From Chlorobiota bacterium (GTDB lineage: Bacteria; Bacteroidota; Ignavibacteria; Kapaibacteriales; NICIL-2), in assembly GCA_026415505.1 (NCBI GenBank), contig JAOAGY010000027.1:1-63331 (forward strand): a stretch of DNA of 63,331 nucleotides, given 5' to 3'. The translations under genes and the position numbers were made by a program. The notes under the pieces were generated by a model. It saw only the letters and a list, made by a program, of their open reading frames with translations, was not told the DNA's origin and did no database searches. Positions within the stretch are counted from its first letter, which is position 1; each line of letters starts with the position of its first letter. Positions 51,709 to 60,175 of the stretch are shown piece after piece.

Positions 51709-52152
51709 TTAGCCGACGTTATGATCGGCGGAGAAGTACGAGCGAATCTGGAACAGCAGCCATAGCCCGATCGCGTTCACGATGATGCTACCGAGCGACA
51801 TCGTAATCACGCCGCCAATGACGAGCAACACCCCACTGTACACTGCCAGCTCCCAGCCCTTGGCTCTCCCGCGAATCATACCGATGCCGCCGAGCAGACC
51901 CAGTAGCGCAGCGAGCGGAGTGACGACATACAAATCGAGCATTGCCAGAGGCGATGTGCCGTACCATGTCCACGGCACAAAAACAAACGCCGTGCTGAGA
52001 ATACCAAGTGCGGCAGCCAGTGCCAACAGCGAGAATGCCGATGCGATCGTGATGACCCACGGCAATACTCGACGCAGAAAATCGCGAGCACCATCGGGAA
52101 ATACGGGTAATTTCCCGAACAAACCATCGAGCCAAACAATCAAGCCATTCAT
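51709..52152 (-). CDS. Hypothetical four-helix membrane protein
   Basis: The protein has 147 residues from ATG 52152 with four hydrophobic segments (VLPWVITIASAFSLLALAAA, LYVVTPLAALLGLLGGIG, WELAVYSGVLLVIGGVI, IVNAIGLWLLFQIRSYF). No named family was recognised; the layout recalls small integral membrane proteins of unknown function. It starts 22 bases after a lipoprotein gene and is probably co-transcribed with it. Confidence 0.65.
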   Translation of the reverse strand: MNGLIVWLDGLFGKLPVFPDGARDFLRRVLPWVITIASAFSLLALAAALGILSTAFVFVPWTWYGTSPLAMLDLYVVTPLAALLGLLGGIGMIRGRAKGWELAVYSGVLLVIGGVITMSLGSIIVNAIGLWLLFQIRSYFSADHNVG

Positions 52153-52174
52153 CGAAAAAACTCCACGTATTGTG

Positions 52175-52807
52175 TTACATCGAGGCGAGCGCACGCAAGT
52201 TCACTTGATGCGCGACAGACTTGACAAAGTCGGTATTCTGCTGCTTGCTTGCTGCTACCCGGAGCCAGAATCGTCCACCGAGGATGTAGAGCACCTCTGC
52301 GTCGTTGCTTTTTTTCTTGTACGATTCCCATGCACCGCTCACCGGCAATCCAGGATCGAAACTGTGGGAGCGTTCGTCGGCGTTTTCGACACTGAAGTTG
52401 GCAAAAACGCCCATAGCCACCAGTCCCAAGCCTGCACTGTAGCTGTTGTAATCGGCGATTTCAACGGTCAACTCTGTACCATTGTCGCTGCGGAAGGTCC
52501 GCTTGGCGTTCGAATAAGCAAACTCACCGGACGAGATTGTCGAACCTTCCGGGTCTCCGCTCGGTTGAAATCCAGCAATGGACGTGGGTAGGTACGTCAG
52601 TAACTGTTCGTACGGAATCGGTAGCGTATCGCCTTTTGCCCTGCGTTCCTGTTGACGCTGCTCGATTTGTGCCTGGAGATTCTTAGCTTGCGGCGCATTC
52701 TTCGCTACTGTCGAAAGTACCTTGGCTGTTTCTTGCGCTTGCCTCATCTGCTCGCCGCACGAAAGCAAAAGGGTAGTGGCGCATACTGTAGCAAGTATCG
52801 AACGCAT
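52175..52807 (-). CDS. Putative lipoprotein
   Basis: The protein has 210 residues. It has a lipoprotein signal (MRSILATVCATTLLLSC) with lipobox LLSC, so the mature protein is lipidated at Cys17. A helical Gln/Arg/Lys-rich segment (AKNLQAQIEQRQQERRAKG) leads to a folded domain of unknown type (YLPTSIAGFQPSGDPEGSTI, LTVEIADYNSYSAGLG, RFWLRVAASK). ATG 52807 is chosen because the longer frame to 52975 overlaps the divergent promoter and has no signal. Function unknown. Confidence 0.7.
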   Translation of the reverse strand: MRSILATVCATTLLLSCGEQMRQAQETAKVLSTVAKNAPQAKNLQAQIEQRQQERRAKGDTLPIPYEQLLTYLPTSIAGFQPSGDPEGSTISSGEFAYSNAKRTFRSDNGTELTVEIADYNSYSAGLGLVAMGVFANFSVENADERSHSFDPGLPVSGAWESYKKKSNDAEVLYILGGRFWLRVAASKQQNTDFVKSVAHQVNLRALASM

Positions 52808-52915
52808 CGCGAACTCTTCGAGTGGTTGTACATACAAAGTTGGAGCAAAACTATTGGCAGCATTTCCCGAAATCGACGGACATTTTTCCAAACTGTGAAA
52901 TGGCAACGACAGGCG

Positions 52916-52923
52916 TATTTTTG
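52916..52923 (+). promoter_or_regulatory. -7 promoter element for the doxX-purC-rodA run
   Basis: TATTTTTG matches TAnnTTTG, 31 bases before the DoxX-family ATG in a divergent 147-base gap. The -33 candidate (TGTG, 18 bases upstream) is weak. Confidence 0.5.
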
Positions 52924-52954
52924 AGCCGTCGTTGCGATACCACCATCCCTTGCC

Positions 52955-53425
52955 ATGCGAAGTATCGTTTCCCATCCGCTCGTCACCGTCATCGCGCGCA
53001 TCGTGGTCGGCGGCATCTTCACGATGTACGCCGTCGATAAAATCGCTGCACCGGCAGACTTTGCGCTCAACATCGAGCGCTATCAGTTGCTGCCGCTGGC
53101 GCTCGTCAACCTGCTCGCGATCGTATTGCCGTGGGTCGAACTGCTCGTGGGCGTGTTTCTGCTCGCCGGTATTCGGCTGCGCGCCAGTGCACTGCTGGCA
53201 TCGGCGATGCTGGTCGTTTTCATCGTTGCGATCGGTTCAGCGATGGCGCGCGGGCTGGAAATCAACTGCGGCTGCTCGGCGCACAGCGAAACGGTCGGAT
53301 GGGGGAAAATCGTCGAAGACGCCATCTATCTGCTTCTTGCGCTGCGCATCGCATACAAACCGGATACGGTGTGGACCATCGAACGGCTTTCCGCCACCGA
53401 GGAGCCACGGCTGGCTACACAATGA
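52955..53425 (+). CDS. DoxX/MauE-family inner-membrane protein
   Basis: The protein has 156 residues with four hydrophobic helices (VTVIARIVVGGIFTMYAVDK, LALVNLLAIVLPWVELLVGV, ALLASAMLVVFIVAIGSAM, IYLLLALRIAYK). The INCGCSAHS loop, with a CxC pair, and the four-helix layout match the DoxX/MauE superfamily, some of which help redox or methylamine dehydrogenase maturation. The function here is unknown. It opens a plus-strand run and overlaps the next gene by ATGA. Confidence 0.78.
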   Translation: MRSIVSHPLVTVIARIVVGGIFTMYAVDKIAAPADFALNIERYQLLPLALVNLLAIVLPWVELLVGVFLLAGIRLRASALLASAMLVVFIVAIGSAMARGLEINCGCSAHSETVGWGKIVEDAIYLLLALRIAYKPDTVWTIERLSATEEPRLATQ

Positions 53426-54174
53426 GGCTTGCTGTCGTCGCTGTGCTCGTGCATGTCGTTGCCGCAGTTTGTTCGGCACAAGGGACAGCCGGCGACCTGG
53501 CGCTCTACGAGTCGCAACGCATCGTGGATATGCCCACAGCAGGTGTTCTCCCGCGAGGAGGCATCGAACTGCGAGCGATCGTGTTCGACGGGGGCGGCAT
53601 CACAACGGAAGCGATGGTGTCGCCGCTGTCGCGCGTGCAAGTAGGGCTCGGCTACAGCGGCAGCGGCATCGTCGGGACGAGCGACGTTCGGTGGCAGGGA
53701 CTTCCGTCGCTGTTGCTCCGCTGGCGATTCCTCGATGAAACGCTCACGCTGCCGGCGCTGGCGATCGGTGTGGAAACGCTCGGTCGTGGCGAGGTCAGCA
53801 GCGACCGATTCGCAACGGCGGCACCAGGTGTGTATATCGCAGCGAGCAAACAATTCCGCTGGTGGCTCGGCGGCTGTGCCTTGCACGCCGGCGTGGGGTA
53901 TGGGCTCGACCTTCGCTTCAATGGGAGCGATGTCAATGCGTGGGTGGGTGCCGAACAAGCACTCGGTCGTTCGATGGCGCTCGGCGTCGAGATCAATCCG
54001 CAGTCGGTCGAACGCACCCGACCGCTGCTGGTCAACGTTGCCGCGCGTTGGTCGGTCTTGCGCGGTGCGACGCTGGAGTTCTACGTTCGCGACGTACTCG
54101 CCCGTACAGCATCGCAACCACGCCGGTGGGTCGGCATCGAATGTATCGCACTACTGTCGCAACTGCTCTGGTAA
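53422..54174 (+). CDS. Putative small outer-membrane beta-barrel protein
   Basis: The protein has 250 residues with a signal peptide (MRLAVVAVLVHVVAAVCSAQ). The mature part is alternating amphipathic strands (VSPLSRVQVGLGYSGSGI, LLLRWRFLDETLTLPALAI, WWLGGCALHAGVGYGLDLR, NVAARWSVLRGATLEFYV). This suggests an 8-12-stranded outer-membrane barrel similar in feel to YjbH-like proteins. It starts by ATGA overlap with DoxX and ends by TAATG overlap with purC. Confidence 0.6.
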   Translation: MRLAVVAVLVHVVAAVCSAQGTAGDLALYESQRIVDMPTAGVLPRGGIELRAIVFDGGGITTEAMVSPLSRVQVGLGYSGSGIVGTSDVRWQGLPSLLLRWRFLDETLTLPALAIGVETLGRGEVSSDRFATAAPGVYIAASKQFRWWLGGCALHAGVGYGLDLRFNGSDVNAWVGAEQALGRSMALGVEINPQSVERTRPLLVNVAARWSVLRGATLEFYVRDVLARTASQPRRWVGIECIALLSQLLW

Positions 54175-55061
54175 TGGAACACGCTCCTGCCGTCGTCCGC
54201 GTCGAACTGCCGCTGCCGCTCGTGCATCGCGGCAAGGTCCGGGATGTTTTCGCCGTCGGTACCGATCGTCTGCTCATCGTCGCGACCGATCGCGTCTCGG
54301 CATACGATGTCGTTATGGACGATCCTGTGCCCGGAAAGGGCATCGTCTTGACGCAGCTATCGGCGTTTTGGTTCGAGCGGACGCGCCATATCGCTCCCAA
54401 TCATCTCATCAGTACGCGCACCGAAGACTTCCCGCCAGAACTTGCGCTGTACCGCGATGTGCTCGACAGCCGCTCGATGCTCGTCGAGCGAACCGAGCCG
54501 ATACGCTTCGAATGCGTCGTGCGCGGGTATCTGGCAGGCTCGGCATGGCGCGAGTACTCGGCAACCGGTCACGTCGCCGGTATTCGGCTGCCCGCTGGAC
54601 TCCGACACGGCGAACGATTGCCCGAACCGATTTTTACTCCAGCGACGAAAGCCGAGCACGGTCACGACGAGAACATAACGTTCGAGGAGCTCGTCCGTCG
54701 CATCGGGGAAGAACGTGCCGAGATGCTGCGTGCGTTGTCGCTGGCGCTCTACCGATTCGGTCACGATTACGCCATCGAGCGCGGATTGATCGTCGCCGAC
54801 ACGAAATTCGAGTTCGGCGAGCGTCGCGACGGGACAGTGATTCTCATCGACGAAGCACTCACGCCGGATTCGTCGCGATATTGGCTGGCGGAAACGTACC
54901 GACCCGGCGAGCCGCAGTACGAATTCGACAAACAGTTGTTGCGCGACTGGCTCGATCGGCAGCGATGGAATCGCCAGCCGCCACCGCCGCGACTCGATCC
55001 AGAACTGATCGAACGCTTGCGCGGGCGATACCGCGAAGCTCTCGAACGTCTGACTCGATAA
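54174..55061 (+). CDS. purC: SAICAR synthetase
   Basis: The protein has 295 residues. It joins aspartate to CAIR with ATP in purine synthesis. Landmarks are LVHRGKVRDVFAVG, IVATDRVSAYDVVMD, GKGIVLTQLSAFWFE, FECVVRGYLAGSAWREY, PIFTPATKAEHGHDENI, GLIVADTKFEFG, IDEALTPDSSRYW and EFDKQLLRDWL. ATG 54174 overlaps the preceding TAA by one base. Length matches the longer (about 290-residue) subgroup. Confidence 0.95.
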   Translation: MEHAPAVVRVELPLPLVHRGKVRDVFAVGTDRLLIVATDRVSAYDVVMDDPVPGKGIVLTQLSAFWFERTRHIAPNHLISTRTEDFPPELALYRDVLDSRSMLVERTEPIRFECVVRGYLAGSAWREYSATGHVAGIRLPAGLRHGERLPEPIFTPATKAEHGHDENITFEELVRRIGEERAEMLRALSLALYRFGHDYAIERGLIVADTKFEFGERRDGTVILIDEALTPDSSRYWLAETYRPGEPQYEFDKQLLRDWLDRQRWNRQPPPPRLDPELIERLRGRYREALERLTR

Positions 55062-55079
55062 CCGCTCGATGCGCCGACG

Positions 55080-56372
55080 ATGAGTATGTACGCACAGACC
55101 TACGATTCGAGCGAGCCGCTTCAAGCGAGCACGCTCGATGCCTACGAACTTCCGACCATCATGGCGATGGTTGCGCTGGTGAGCATCGGGTTGATCTCGA
55201 TTTACAGCGCAACGTATCAAACACCGATGGCGAGCTACTTTTCCAAACAGCTTGTTTTCGCCGCTGTCGGATCGGTCGCGTTCGCTATAGCGTACTTCGC
55301 GCCGGTTCATCTGGTGCGGATGAGCATACCGCTGCTCTACGGTGTCGCGTTGGTTTTGCTCGTGGCGGTTCTCATACCCGGCATCGGGGTGAAAATTCAC
55401 GGGCAGCGGTGTTGGATCGCGATCGGTGGTTTCCAATTCCAGCCGTCGGAGTTCGCCAAGCTCGCGACGCTTCTGATGGCTGGTTCGGCGATCGCCCAGC
55501 GACGCGGTGCAGTGCGAACGGTGCGCGATTTGGCGACGGTGATCGCGATCGTGCTCGTGCCGATGGTCTTGGTCGTGCTCGAAAAAGATGCTGGCACTGC
55601 GTCGGTGTTCGCGGCGATGCTGCTCGGCTTGTTGCTGTGGATCGGAATGCCGCTGATCATCGTCCTCTCGCTGGTGCTCGTACCGATTGCAGCGATTACG
55701 GCGGTTCATGCGACGATGTACGACACGCTGGTTGGCTTGGTGTCGCTTGCGATAGTGAGCGCTGCGGTTGCGTATGTCTTGGATCGCCGCTGGTGGGCGC
55801 CGCTGGTGGCTCTGGCGGTCGTCGGTGTCGTCAGCTATGCCAGCACGTTCGTTTTCGACCATCTGCCCGAGTACCAGCGCGGACGGATCCGCACGTTCTT
55901 CGAGCCGGAAAAGTATCCGAAAGAGGAAGGCTACCACGTGCTCCAATCGCTGATCGCAATCGGTAGCGGCGGGATCGTGGGCAAAGGCTATCTGCAGGGA
56001 ACGCAAACGCAATTGCGCTACATACCGGAACAGTGGACGGATTTCATTTTCTGCGTGCCTGCCGAAGAGTTCGGTTTCGTCGGTGCAGCGATCGTGCTTG
56101 TGCTTTACGGCTTTTTGCTGCTGCGGTTGGAGCGTCTCTATCGTCATGCGCGCGACCCGGTGGCATCGGTTGCGACGTTCGGGTTTGCGGTCGTGCTGCT
56201 CTATCACGTGCTGGTCAATGTCGGCATGACGCTCGGTCTGGTGCCGGTGATGGGCATTCCGCTGCCGTTCATGAGTGCGGGAGGAACGGCGCTGCTCGTA
56301 AACATGACGACGCTCGGACTGATCCTGAACTTTCATCGCCGAGCGCGCTTGGTCGAACGCTTGCAGATGTAG
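55080..56372 (+). CDS. rodA: SEDS-family peptidoglycan polymerase RodA
   Basis: The protein has 430 residues, with about ten hydrophobic segments and the SEDS signatures. These are MVALVSIGLISIYSATYQ, HGQRCWIAIGGFQFQPSEFA, VLEKDAGTASVFAAML, PEYQRGRIRTFFEPEKYP, GYHVLQSLIAIGSGGIVGKG, EQWTDFIFCVPAEEFGFVG and LVPVMGIPLPFMSAGGTALL. RodA polymerises lateral-wall peptidoglycan with a class B PBP. FtsW is the alternative; RodA is favoured by the WTDFIFCVPAEEFGF loop. It is followed two bases later by pdxA. Confidence 0.88.
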   Translation: MSMYAQTYDSSEPLQASTLDAYELPTIMAMVALVSIGLISIYSATYQTPMASYFSKQLVFAAVGSVAFAIAYFAPVHLVRMSIPLLYGVALVLLVAVLIPGIGVKIHGQRCWIAIGGFQFQPSEFAKLATLLMAGSAIAQRRGAVRTVRDLATVIAIVLVPMVLVVLEKDAGTASVFAAMLLGLLLWIGMPLIIVLSLVLVPIAAITAVHATMYDTLVGLVSLAIVSAAVAYVLDRRWWAPLVALAVVGVVSYASTFVFDHLPEYQRGRIRTFFEPEKYPKEEGYHVLQSLIAIGSGGIVGKGYLQGTQTQLRYIPEQWTDFIFCVPAEEFGFVGAAIVLVLYGFLLLRLERLYRHARDPVASVATFGFAVVLLYHVLVNVGMTLGLVPVMGIPLPFMSAGGTALLVNMTTLGLILNFHRRARLVERLQM

Positions 56373-56374
56373 CC

Positions 56375-57388
56375 ATGCGCTTGCTCGTCACGTGTGGCGA
56401 TCCGAACGGGATAGGGCTGGAGTTGCTTCTGCGCGCTCTGGCAGCAGGGGCGCTCGATTCGTTCGAAGCGGAAATGGTGCTCTGTGCACCGCCGGCTGTG
56501 GTCGCCGCATACGCTTCGGCTCTCGTGCAACGAGGCATTCTTCCGCCAGCGGAAACCGACCGTAGCGGTATTCGCATCGGCGATCGAACGTTGCCGATCG
56601 AAGAGTGCTTCGCTGCTGGATACATGCCACGTTTCGGCGTGCCGACTCCCGAATCGGGCGCTGTCGCACGTGCAGCGCTCGAATATGCAGCGCAAGCGAT
56701 GATGAGCGGCATCTTCGATGCGGTCGTGACGTTGCCGGTGTCGAAAGAGGCGCTTCGCATGGCGGGTTTTTCGTTTCCCGGACAGACGGAATTTTTCGGC
56801 AGTGTCGCCGGTACCCAGCCGACGATGATTTTAGCGTGCGCCGAATTGCGTGTGGCGCTGGTGACGATTCATGTGCCGATCGCGCGTGTCGCCGAGCTCA
56901 TCACGCTCGAACGCGAGGCTTCCACCATCGAGCGATTCGCACGTTCGTTGGCGCACGATTGGCTGATCGCATCGCCACGCATCGCGGTGCTCGGACTCAA
57001 TCCGCACGCAGGCGAACACGGCACAATCGGCGATGAAGACGAGCGTGTCGTTCGCGTTGCGATCGAGCAGGTTCGCCGTCGCGGTATCGAAGCAAGCGGA
57101 CCGTATCCCGCCGATGGTTTTTTCGCACGCGAGCAATGGCGCTCGTTCGATGGCGTCGTGGCGCAATACCACGACCAAGGGCTGATACCGCTCAAAACGA
57201 TCGCGCGCGGTCGTGGTGTGAACGTCACCGCGGGGCTGCCGTTTGTGCGTACCTCGCCCGATCACGGCACTGCCTACGACATTGCCGGTCGGGGGCAGGG
57301 CGATTGGGGCAGTCTGGTGGAAGCGATCGGCATGGCGCTGTATCTTGCGACCAATCGCAAACGGTTTTCCGAGCATGTTTCACCCTAA
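56375..57388 (+). CDS. pdxA: 4-hydroxythreonine-4-phosphate dehydrogenase
   Basis: The protein has 337 residues. It oxidises 4-phosphohydroxy-threonine in vitamin B6 synthesis. Landmarks are MRLLVTCGDPNGIGLELLL, VVTLPVSKEALRMAGF, PGQTEFFG, VTIHVPIARVAELI (metal His), LGLNPHAGEHGTIGDED, GVVAQYHDQGLIPLKTI (metal His) and GLPFVRTSPDHGTAYDIAG (metal His). Length and all metal ligands are as in the family. It lies in the purC-rodA-pdxA-hbd run. Confidence 0.95.
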   Translation: MRLLVTCGDPNGIGLELLLRALAAGALDSFEAEMVLCAPPAVVAAYASALVQRGILPPAETDRSGIRIGDRTLPIEECFAAGYMPRFGVPTPESGAVARAALEYAAQAMMSGIFDAVVTLPVSKEALRMAGFSFPGQTEFFGSVAGTQPTMILACAELRVALVTIHVPIARVAELITLEREASTIERFARSLAHDWLIASPRIAVLGLNPHAGEHGTIGDEDERVVRVAIEQVRRRGIEASGPYPADGFFAREQWRSFDGVVAQYHDQGLIPLKTIARGRGVNVTAGLPFVRTSPDHGTAYDIAGRGQGDWGSLVEAIGMALYLATNRKRFSEHVSP

Positions 57389-57403
57389 CCTTTTCGAACG
57401 CCT

Positions 57404-58261
57404 ATGGCAGACATTCGCTCGATTCTCGTTGTCGGTGCCGGAACGATGGGCAACGGCATCGCACACGTCGCCGCGCAGTACGGCTATGAGGTGACGCTCG
57501 CCGATGTTTCTTCCGAGCAACTCGATCGTGCGCTGGCGACGATTCGCACCAATCTCGAACGCCAGGCGAAAAAAGGTGCGATAGCTGAAAACGATATTCC
57601 AGACATCCTCGGTCGTATCGTGACGACGACCGATGCTGCGTCGGCTGCGGCGAAGGCAGATTTTGCCATCGAAGCAGCGAGCGAGAATTTCGATGTCAAG
57701 CGGTCGGTGTTTCGCACGCTCGACGAGCATGCGCCGTCGCATTGCATTCTGGCAACGAACACCTCTTCGATTTCGATCACGACGATCGCTGCAACCACAT
57801 CCCGCGCCGATCGGGTCATCGGGATGCACTTTTTCAATCCCGTGCCGGTGATGAAGCTCTGCGAAATCGTGCGCGGGCAAGCGACGAGCGACGAAACGTT
57901 CGCTGCGACGTTCGCACTGGCACAAGCGCTCGGCAAAACGCCTGTGACGGTGCAGGACTATCCGGGCTTTGTTTCGAATCGGATTTTGATGCCGATGATC
58001 AACGAGGCGGTCTATTGCCTGATGGAAGGGGTCGCATCGGCGGAGGACATTGACACGGTCATGAAACTGGGCATGAATCATCCGATGGGACCGCTTCAGC
58101 TCGCCGATTTCATCGGGCTGGACGTGTGTTTGGCGATCATGGAGGTGCTCCACGAGGGACTCGGTGACGACAAGTACCGTCCGTGTCCGTTGCTGCGACG
58201 GATGGTTGCAGCCGGTTACTTGGGACGAAAGACCGGACGGGGATTCTACACGTACCAATAG
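57404..58261 (+). CDS. hbd: 3-hydroxybutyryl-CoA dehydrogenase
   Basis: The protein has 285 residues. The N-terminal Rossmann fold (ILVVGAGTMGNGIAHVAAQ) binds NAD(P). IEAASENFDVKRSVF, LATNTSSISIT, the catalytic His-Glu pair in IGMHFFNPVPVMKLCEIVRG, GFVSNRILMPMINEA and GRKTGRGFYTY identify the family. It interconverts acetoacetyl-CoA and 3-hydroxybutyryl-CoA in butyrate-type metabolism, PHB turnover or phenylacetate catabolism. It ends the plus-strand run; a change in DNA character follows. Confidence 0.93.
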   Translation: MADIRSILVVGAGTMGNGIAHVAAQYGYEVTLADVSSEQLDRALATIRTNLERQAKKGAIAENDIPDILGRIVTTTDAASAAAKADFAIEAASENFDVKRSVFRTLDEHAPSHCILATNTSSISITTIAATTSRADRVIGMHFFNPVPVMKLCEIVRGQATSDETFAATFALAQALGKTPVTVQDYPGFVSNRILMPMINEAVYCLMEGVASAEDIDTVMKLGMNHPMGPLQLADFIGLDVCLAIMEVLHEGLGDDKYRPCPLLRRMVAAGYLGRKTGRGFYTYQ

Positions 58262-58334
58262 TTCGGCTCGCGCCGTTGCCGAGGAGATTTTCCACCGCAT
58301 GTGGAAATGCGGTGGAGAGTGCTGTCTTTGCCGC

Positions 58335-58369
58335 TTGTTTTTGAAAAGTTTGGTGTGTATATTGGGGGC
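58335..58369 (+). promoter_or_regulatory. Repeated promoter, copy 1 (T9SS cassette array)
   Basis: TTG (58335-58337), then 20 bases, then TATATTGG (58358-58365). The 32 bases 58338-58369 are identical to 60112-60143. The element lies ~87 bases before the 544-residue protein's ATG. It fits a Bacteroidota -33/-7 layout with one mismatch in the -7 element. Confidence 0.65.
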
Positions 58370-58455
58370 GTAAAGCCGTTCCACTTTTGACTTGGGCTGC
58401 TATGAGAGCGCGCAAGGTGGCGTTCTTTTCGTCAATATTTGAGGGGCATAACGCA

Positions 58456-60093
58456 ATGAAAGCCGCAGTGATGTTGTCGCTGGTATTCGTGACGGTCCAT
58501 AGCCAGATTGACAGCGATTCGGTGTCGGGAAATTTCGTGCTCGAGTGGCGTCACTTCCCTGCGCGTGTGCCGTTTGACAGCAGCTATGGTACGTTCTCTC
58601 CAAACTGCAATTTCACGGCACCACCTTCAGCACGTAAATATTTTGGCTCACAGGCGTTCTGGATCACCGATAACCGCATCGGTGTTCTGCACAAGCTCGA
58701 ACGTGGATTCGCAATCGAGACGTTCGACTCGCTGGCACGCGAGCAAGTGGCGCATTTGTCCCGCACGTTTAGTTTGGGTGAATTCGGTCGTGACGTGTGG
58801 TCTATCGGCGATGCGCGACGATTACGAGAAGGTGGTGTAGGGTTGTGGGGAGTTACGTATTACATGCCGGTGCAGATACTTGTCAACATTCAGGCGCCGT
58901 ATCCCAGTTACTTTTCGACGACAGTGGACTTGGAAACACATTCGGGCGGAATGAAGCAGGATAGCTCGCTACGACGCACAACACGACCACGTCCACTCAC
59001 ATTCGAAGACAACGAAGATTTCGTGCTGAGTTACAATGCATCGTCGTTCGATGACCAAGTTTGTTACATTCTCGAAGACGTCAGTCGTTCGCGGTGGCGG
59101 CTGGTTCTCTATACGAGCGACCTGCAGTGGAAGATATTTCAGAAGGAGTTTCCAGTTCCGTTTCCTGCAGTGATTCGTGATAGTCTCGGACGAGACAGCA
59201 TTTACTACCTCTCTGCAGTGCCGTATGCGATAAAGAACAGCAAGATGGGAATTGCGGGGCGGTCTTTCACGCAATCAGGGGAACGCGTCATTGTATTCTT
59301 CCGTGGCGAAAATTTCGACGATGTTCGCGCAATAAAACTACCGTCTGCGGAGAAAGATGTGGGGTATTTCGTTGACGATGGATTTGTTGTAGATGCATCG
59401 CTGCAGGCTGGGCGATTCATCGTTGCACAAGTATGGGAAAATTGCACAGTCGGTTGGACAACGCAATCGCCGGTGAAAACCATTTTCGCAGGATTCCGCC
59501 AGATTCCCGATAGGGAGATCAAATTCGAACTGCAACCATCTCGTTGGGGTGGATTTTACGTCGTGGGTAATGGGTGCACTGTCAATCCTCCATACTCGAT
59601 GACGTTTTTGGTTCGGTACAATTCGTTCGGTAGAATCAACGGTTTTTATAGAGCTGCTTCGGCGTTGAACTGTGGCATTGGTAGTATCCTCGAACACTAC
59701 CGTGATAGCTCGGTGTATGCTTTCGGAGTATTACATGATTCACAGTTTGTGGTCGCTCGTTTTCGCTTTGAGCCGTCGGATACCAGCAGTATCGGTGGAG
59801 GAAACACACCTTCGGACACGACATTGGGTGTATGGGATCGAGCGGCGTATGGCGGTGTGGAGGTATATCCGCAGCCAGTTCGTCGTGGGGAGCAGTTGCG
59901 CGTGGTGGCGATGGCAGATGTCGAAGCAGTGGAGGTGTGGACGCTCGACGGCAGGCGCGTGGTAGGTATGGCGGTGGAGCGTTCGGGAGAGGTGGCAGGT
60001 GTTTCGATGGATGTTCCGGCGGGTGTGTACGTGGTGGAGGTTCGTAGTAGTGGCGGACGTCAGCAGCGTGGTTTGGTGATGGTGGTGCCGTGA
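58456..60093 (+). CDS. T9SS-exported surface protein, array member 1
   Basis: The protein has 545 residues from ATG 58456, which starts a signal peptide (MKAAVMLSLVFVTVHSQ); earlier in-frame ATGs lie in the leader. The passenger (~residues 20-465) has no recognised family; it is beta-rich and Asp/Arg-rich, with few repeats. A Gly/Ser/Thr/Asp linker leads to a T9SS type A sorting domain from about residue 470: VYPQPVRRGEQLRVV, VEVWTLDGRRVVG and VPAGVYVVEVRSSGG, ending MVVP. The sorting-domain DNA is nearly identical to that at 63081-63311. Surface location is predicted; function unknown. Confidence 0.75.
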   Translation: MKAAVMLSLVFVTVHSQIDSDSVSGNFVLEWRHFPARVPFDSSYGTFSPNCNFTAPPSARKYFGSQAFWITDNRIGVLHKLERGFAIETFDSLAREQVAHLSRTFSLGEFGRDVWSIGDARRLREGGVGLWGVTYYMPVQILVNIQAPYPSYFSTTVDLETHSGGMKQDSSLRRTTRPRPLTFEDNEDFVLSYNASSFDDQVCYILEDVSRSRWRLVLYTSDLQWKIFQKEFPVPFPAVIRDSLGRDSIYYLSAVPYAIKNSKMGIAGRSFTQSGERVIVFFRGENFDDVRAIKLPSAEKDVGYFVDDGFVVDASLQAGRFIVAQVWENCTVGWTTQSPVKTIFAGFRQIPDREIKFELQPSRWGGFYVVGNGCTVNPPYSMTFLVRYNSFGRINGFYRAASALNCGIGSILEHYRDSSVYAFGVLHDSQFVVARFRFEPSDTSSIGGGNTPSDTTLGVWDRAAYGGVEVYPQPVRRGEQLRVVAMADVEAVEVWTLDGRRVVGMAVERSGEVAGVSMDVPAGVYVVEVRSSGGRQQRGLVMVVP

Positions 60094-60113
60094 GGGCTGC
60101 GCGTTGGTTTGTT
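59863..60113 (+). repeat. Sorting-domain/3'-end repeat, copy 1
   Basis: These 251 bases cover the whole T9SS sorting domain, the stop codon and the start of the next promoter. They align without gaps to 63081-63331; I count eight mismatches. Passengers upstream of the two copies are unrelated. Confidence 0.92.
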
Positions 60114-60143
60114 TTTGAAAAGTTTGGTGTGTATATTGGGGGC
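60108..60143 (+). promoter_or_regulatory. Repeated promoter, copy 2 (T9SS cassette array)
   Basis: TTTG (60108-60111), 20 bases, TATATTGG (60132-60139). The core 60112-60143 is identical to copy 1. It begins 15 bases after the stop of the previous array member and lies ~35 bases before the ATG at 60176. Confidence 0.7.
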
Positions 60144-60175
60144 AGAAAGCTGTTTCACTCGTGACCGGAGATGCC

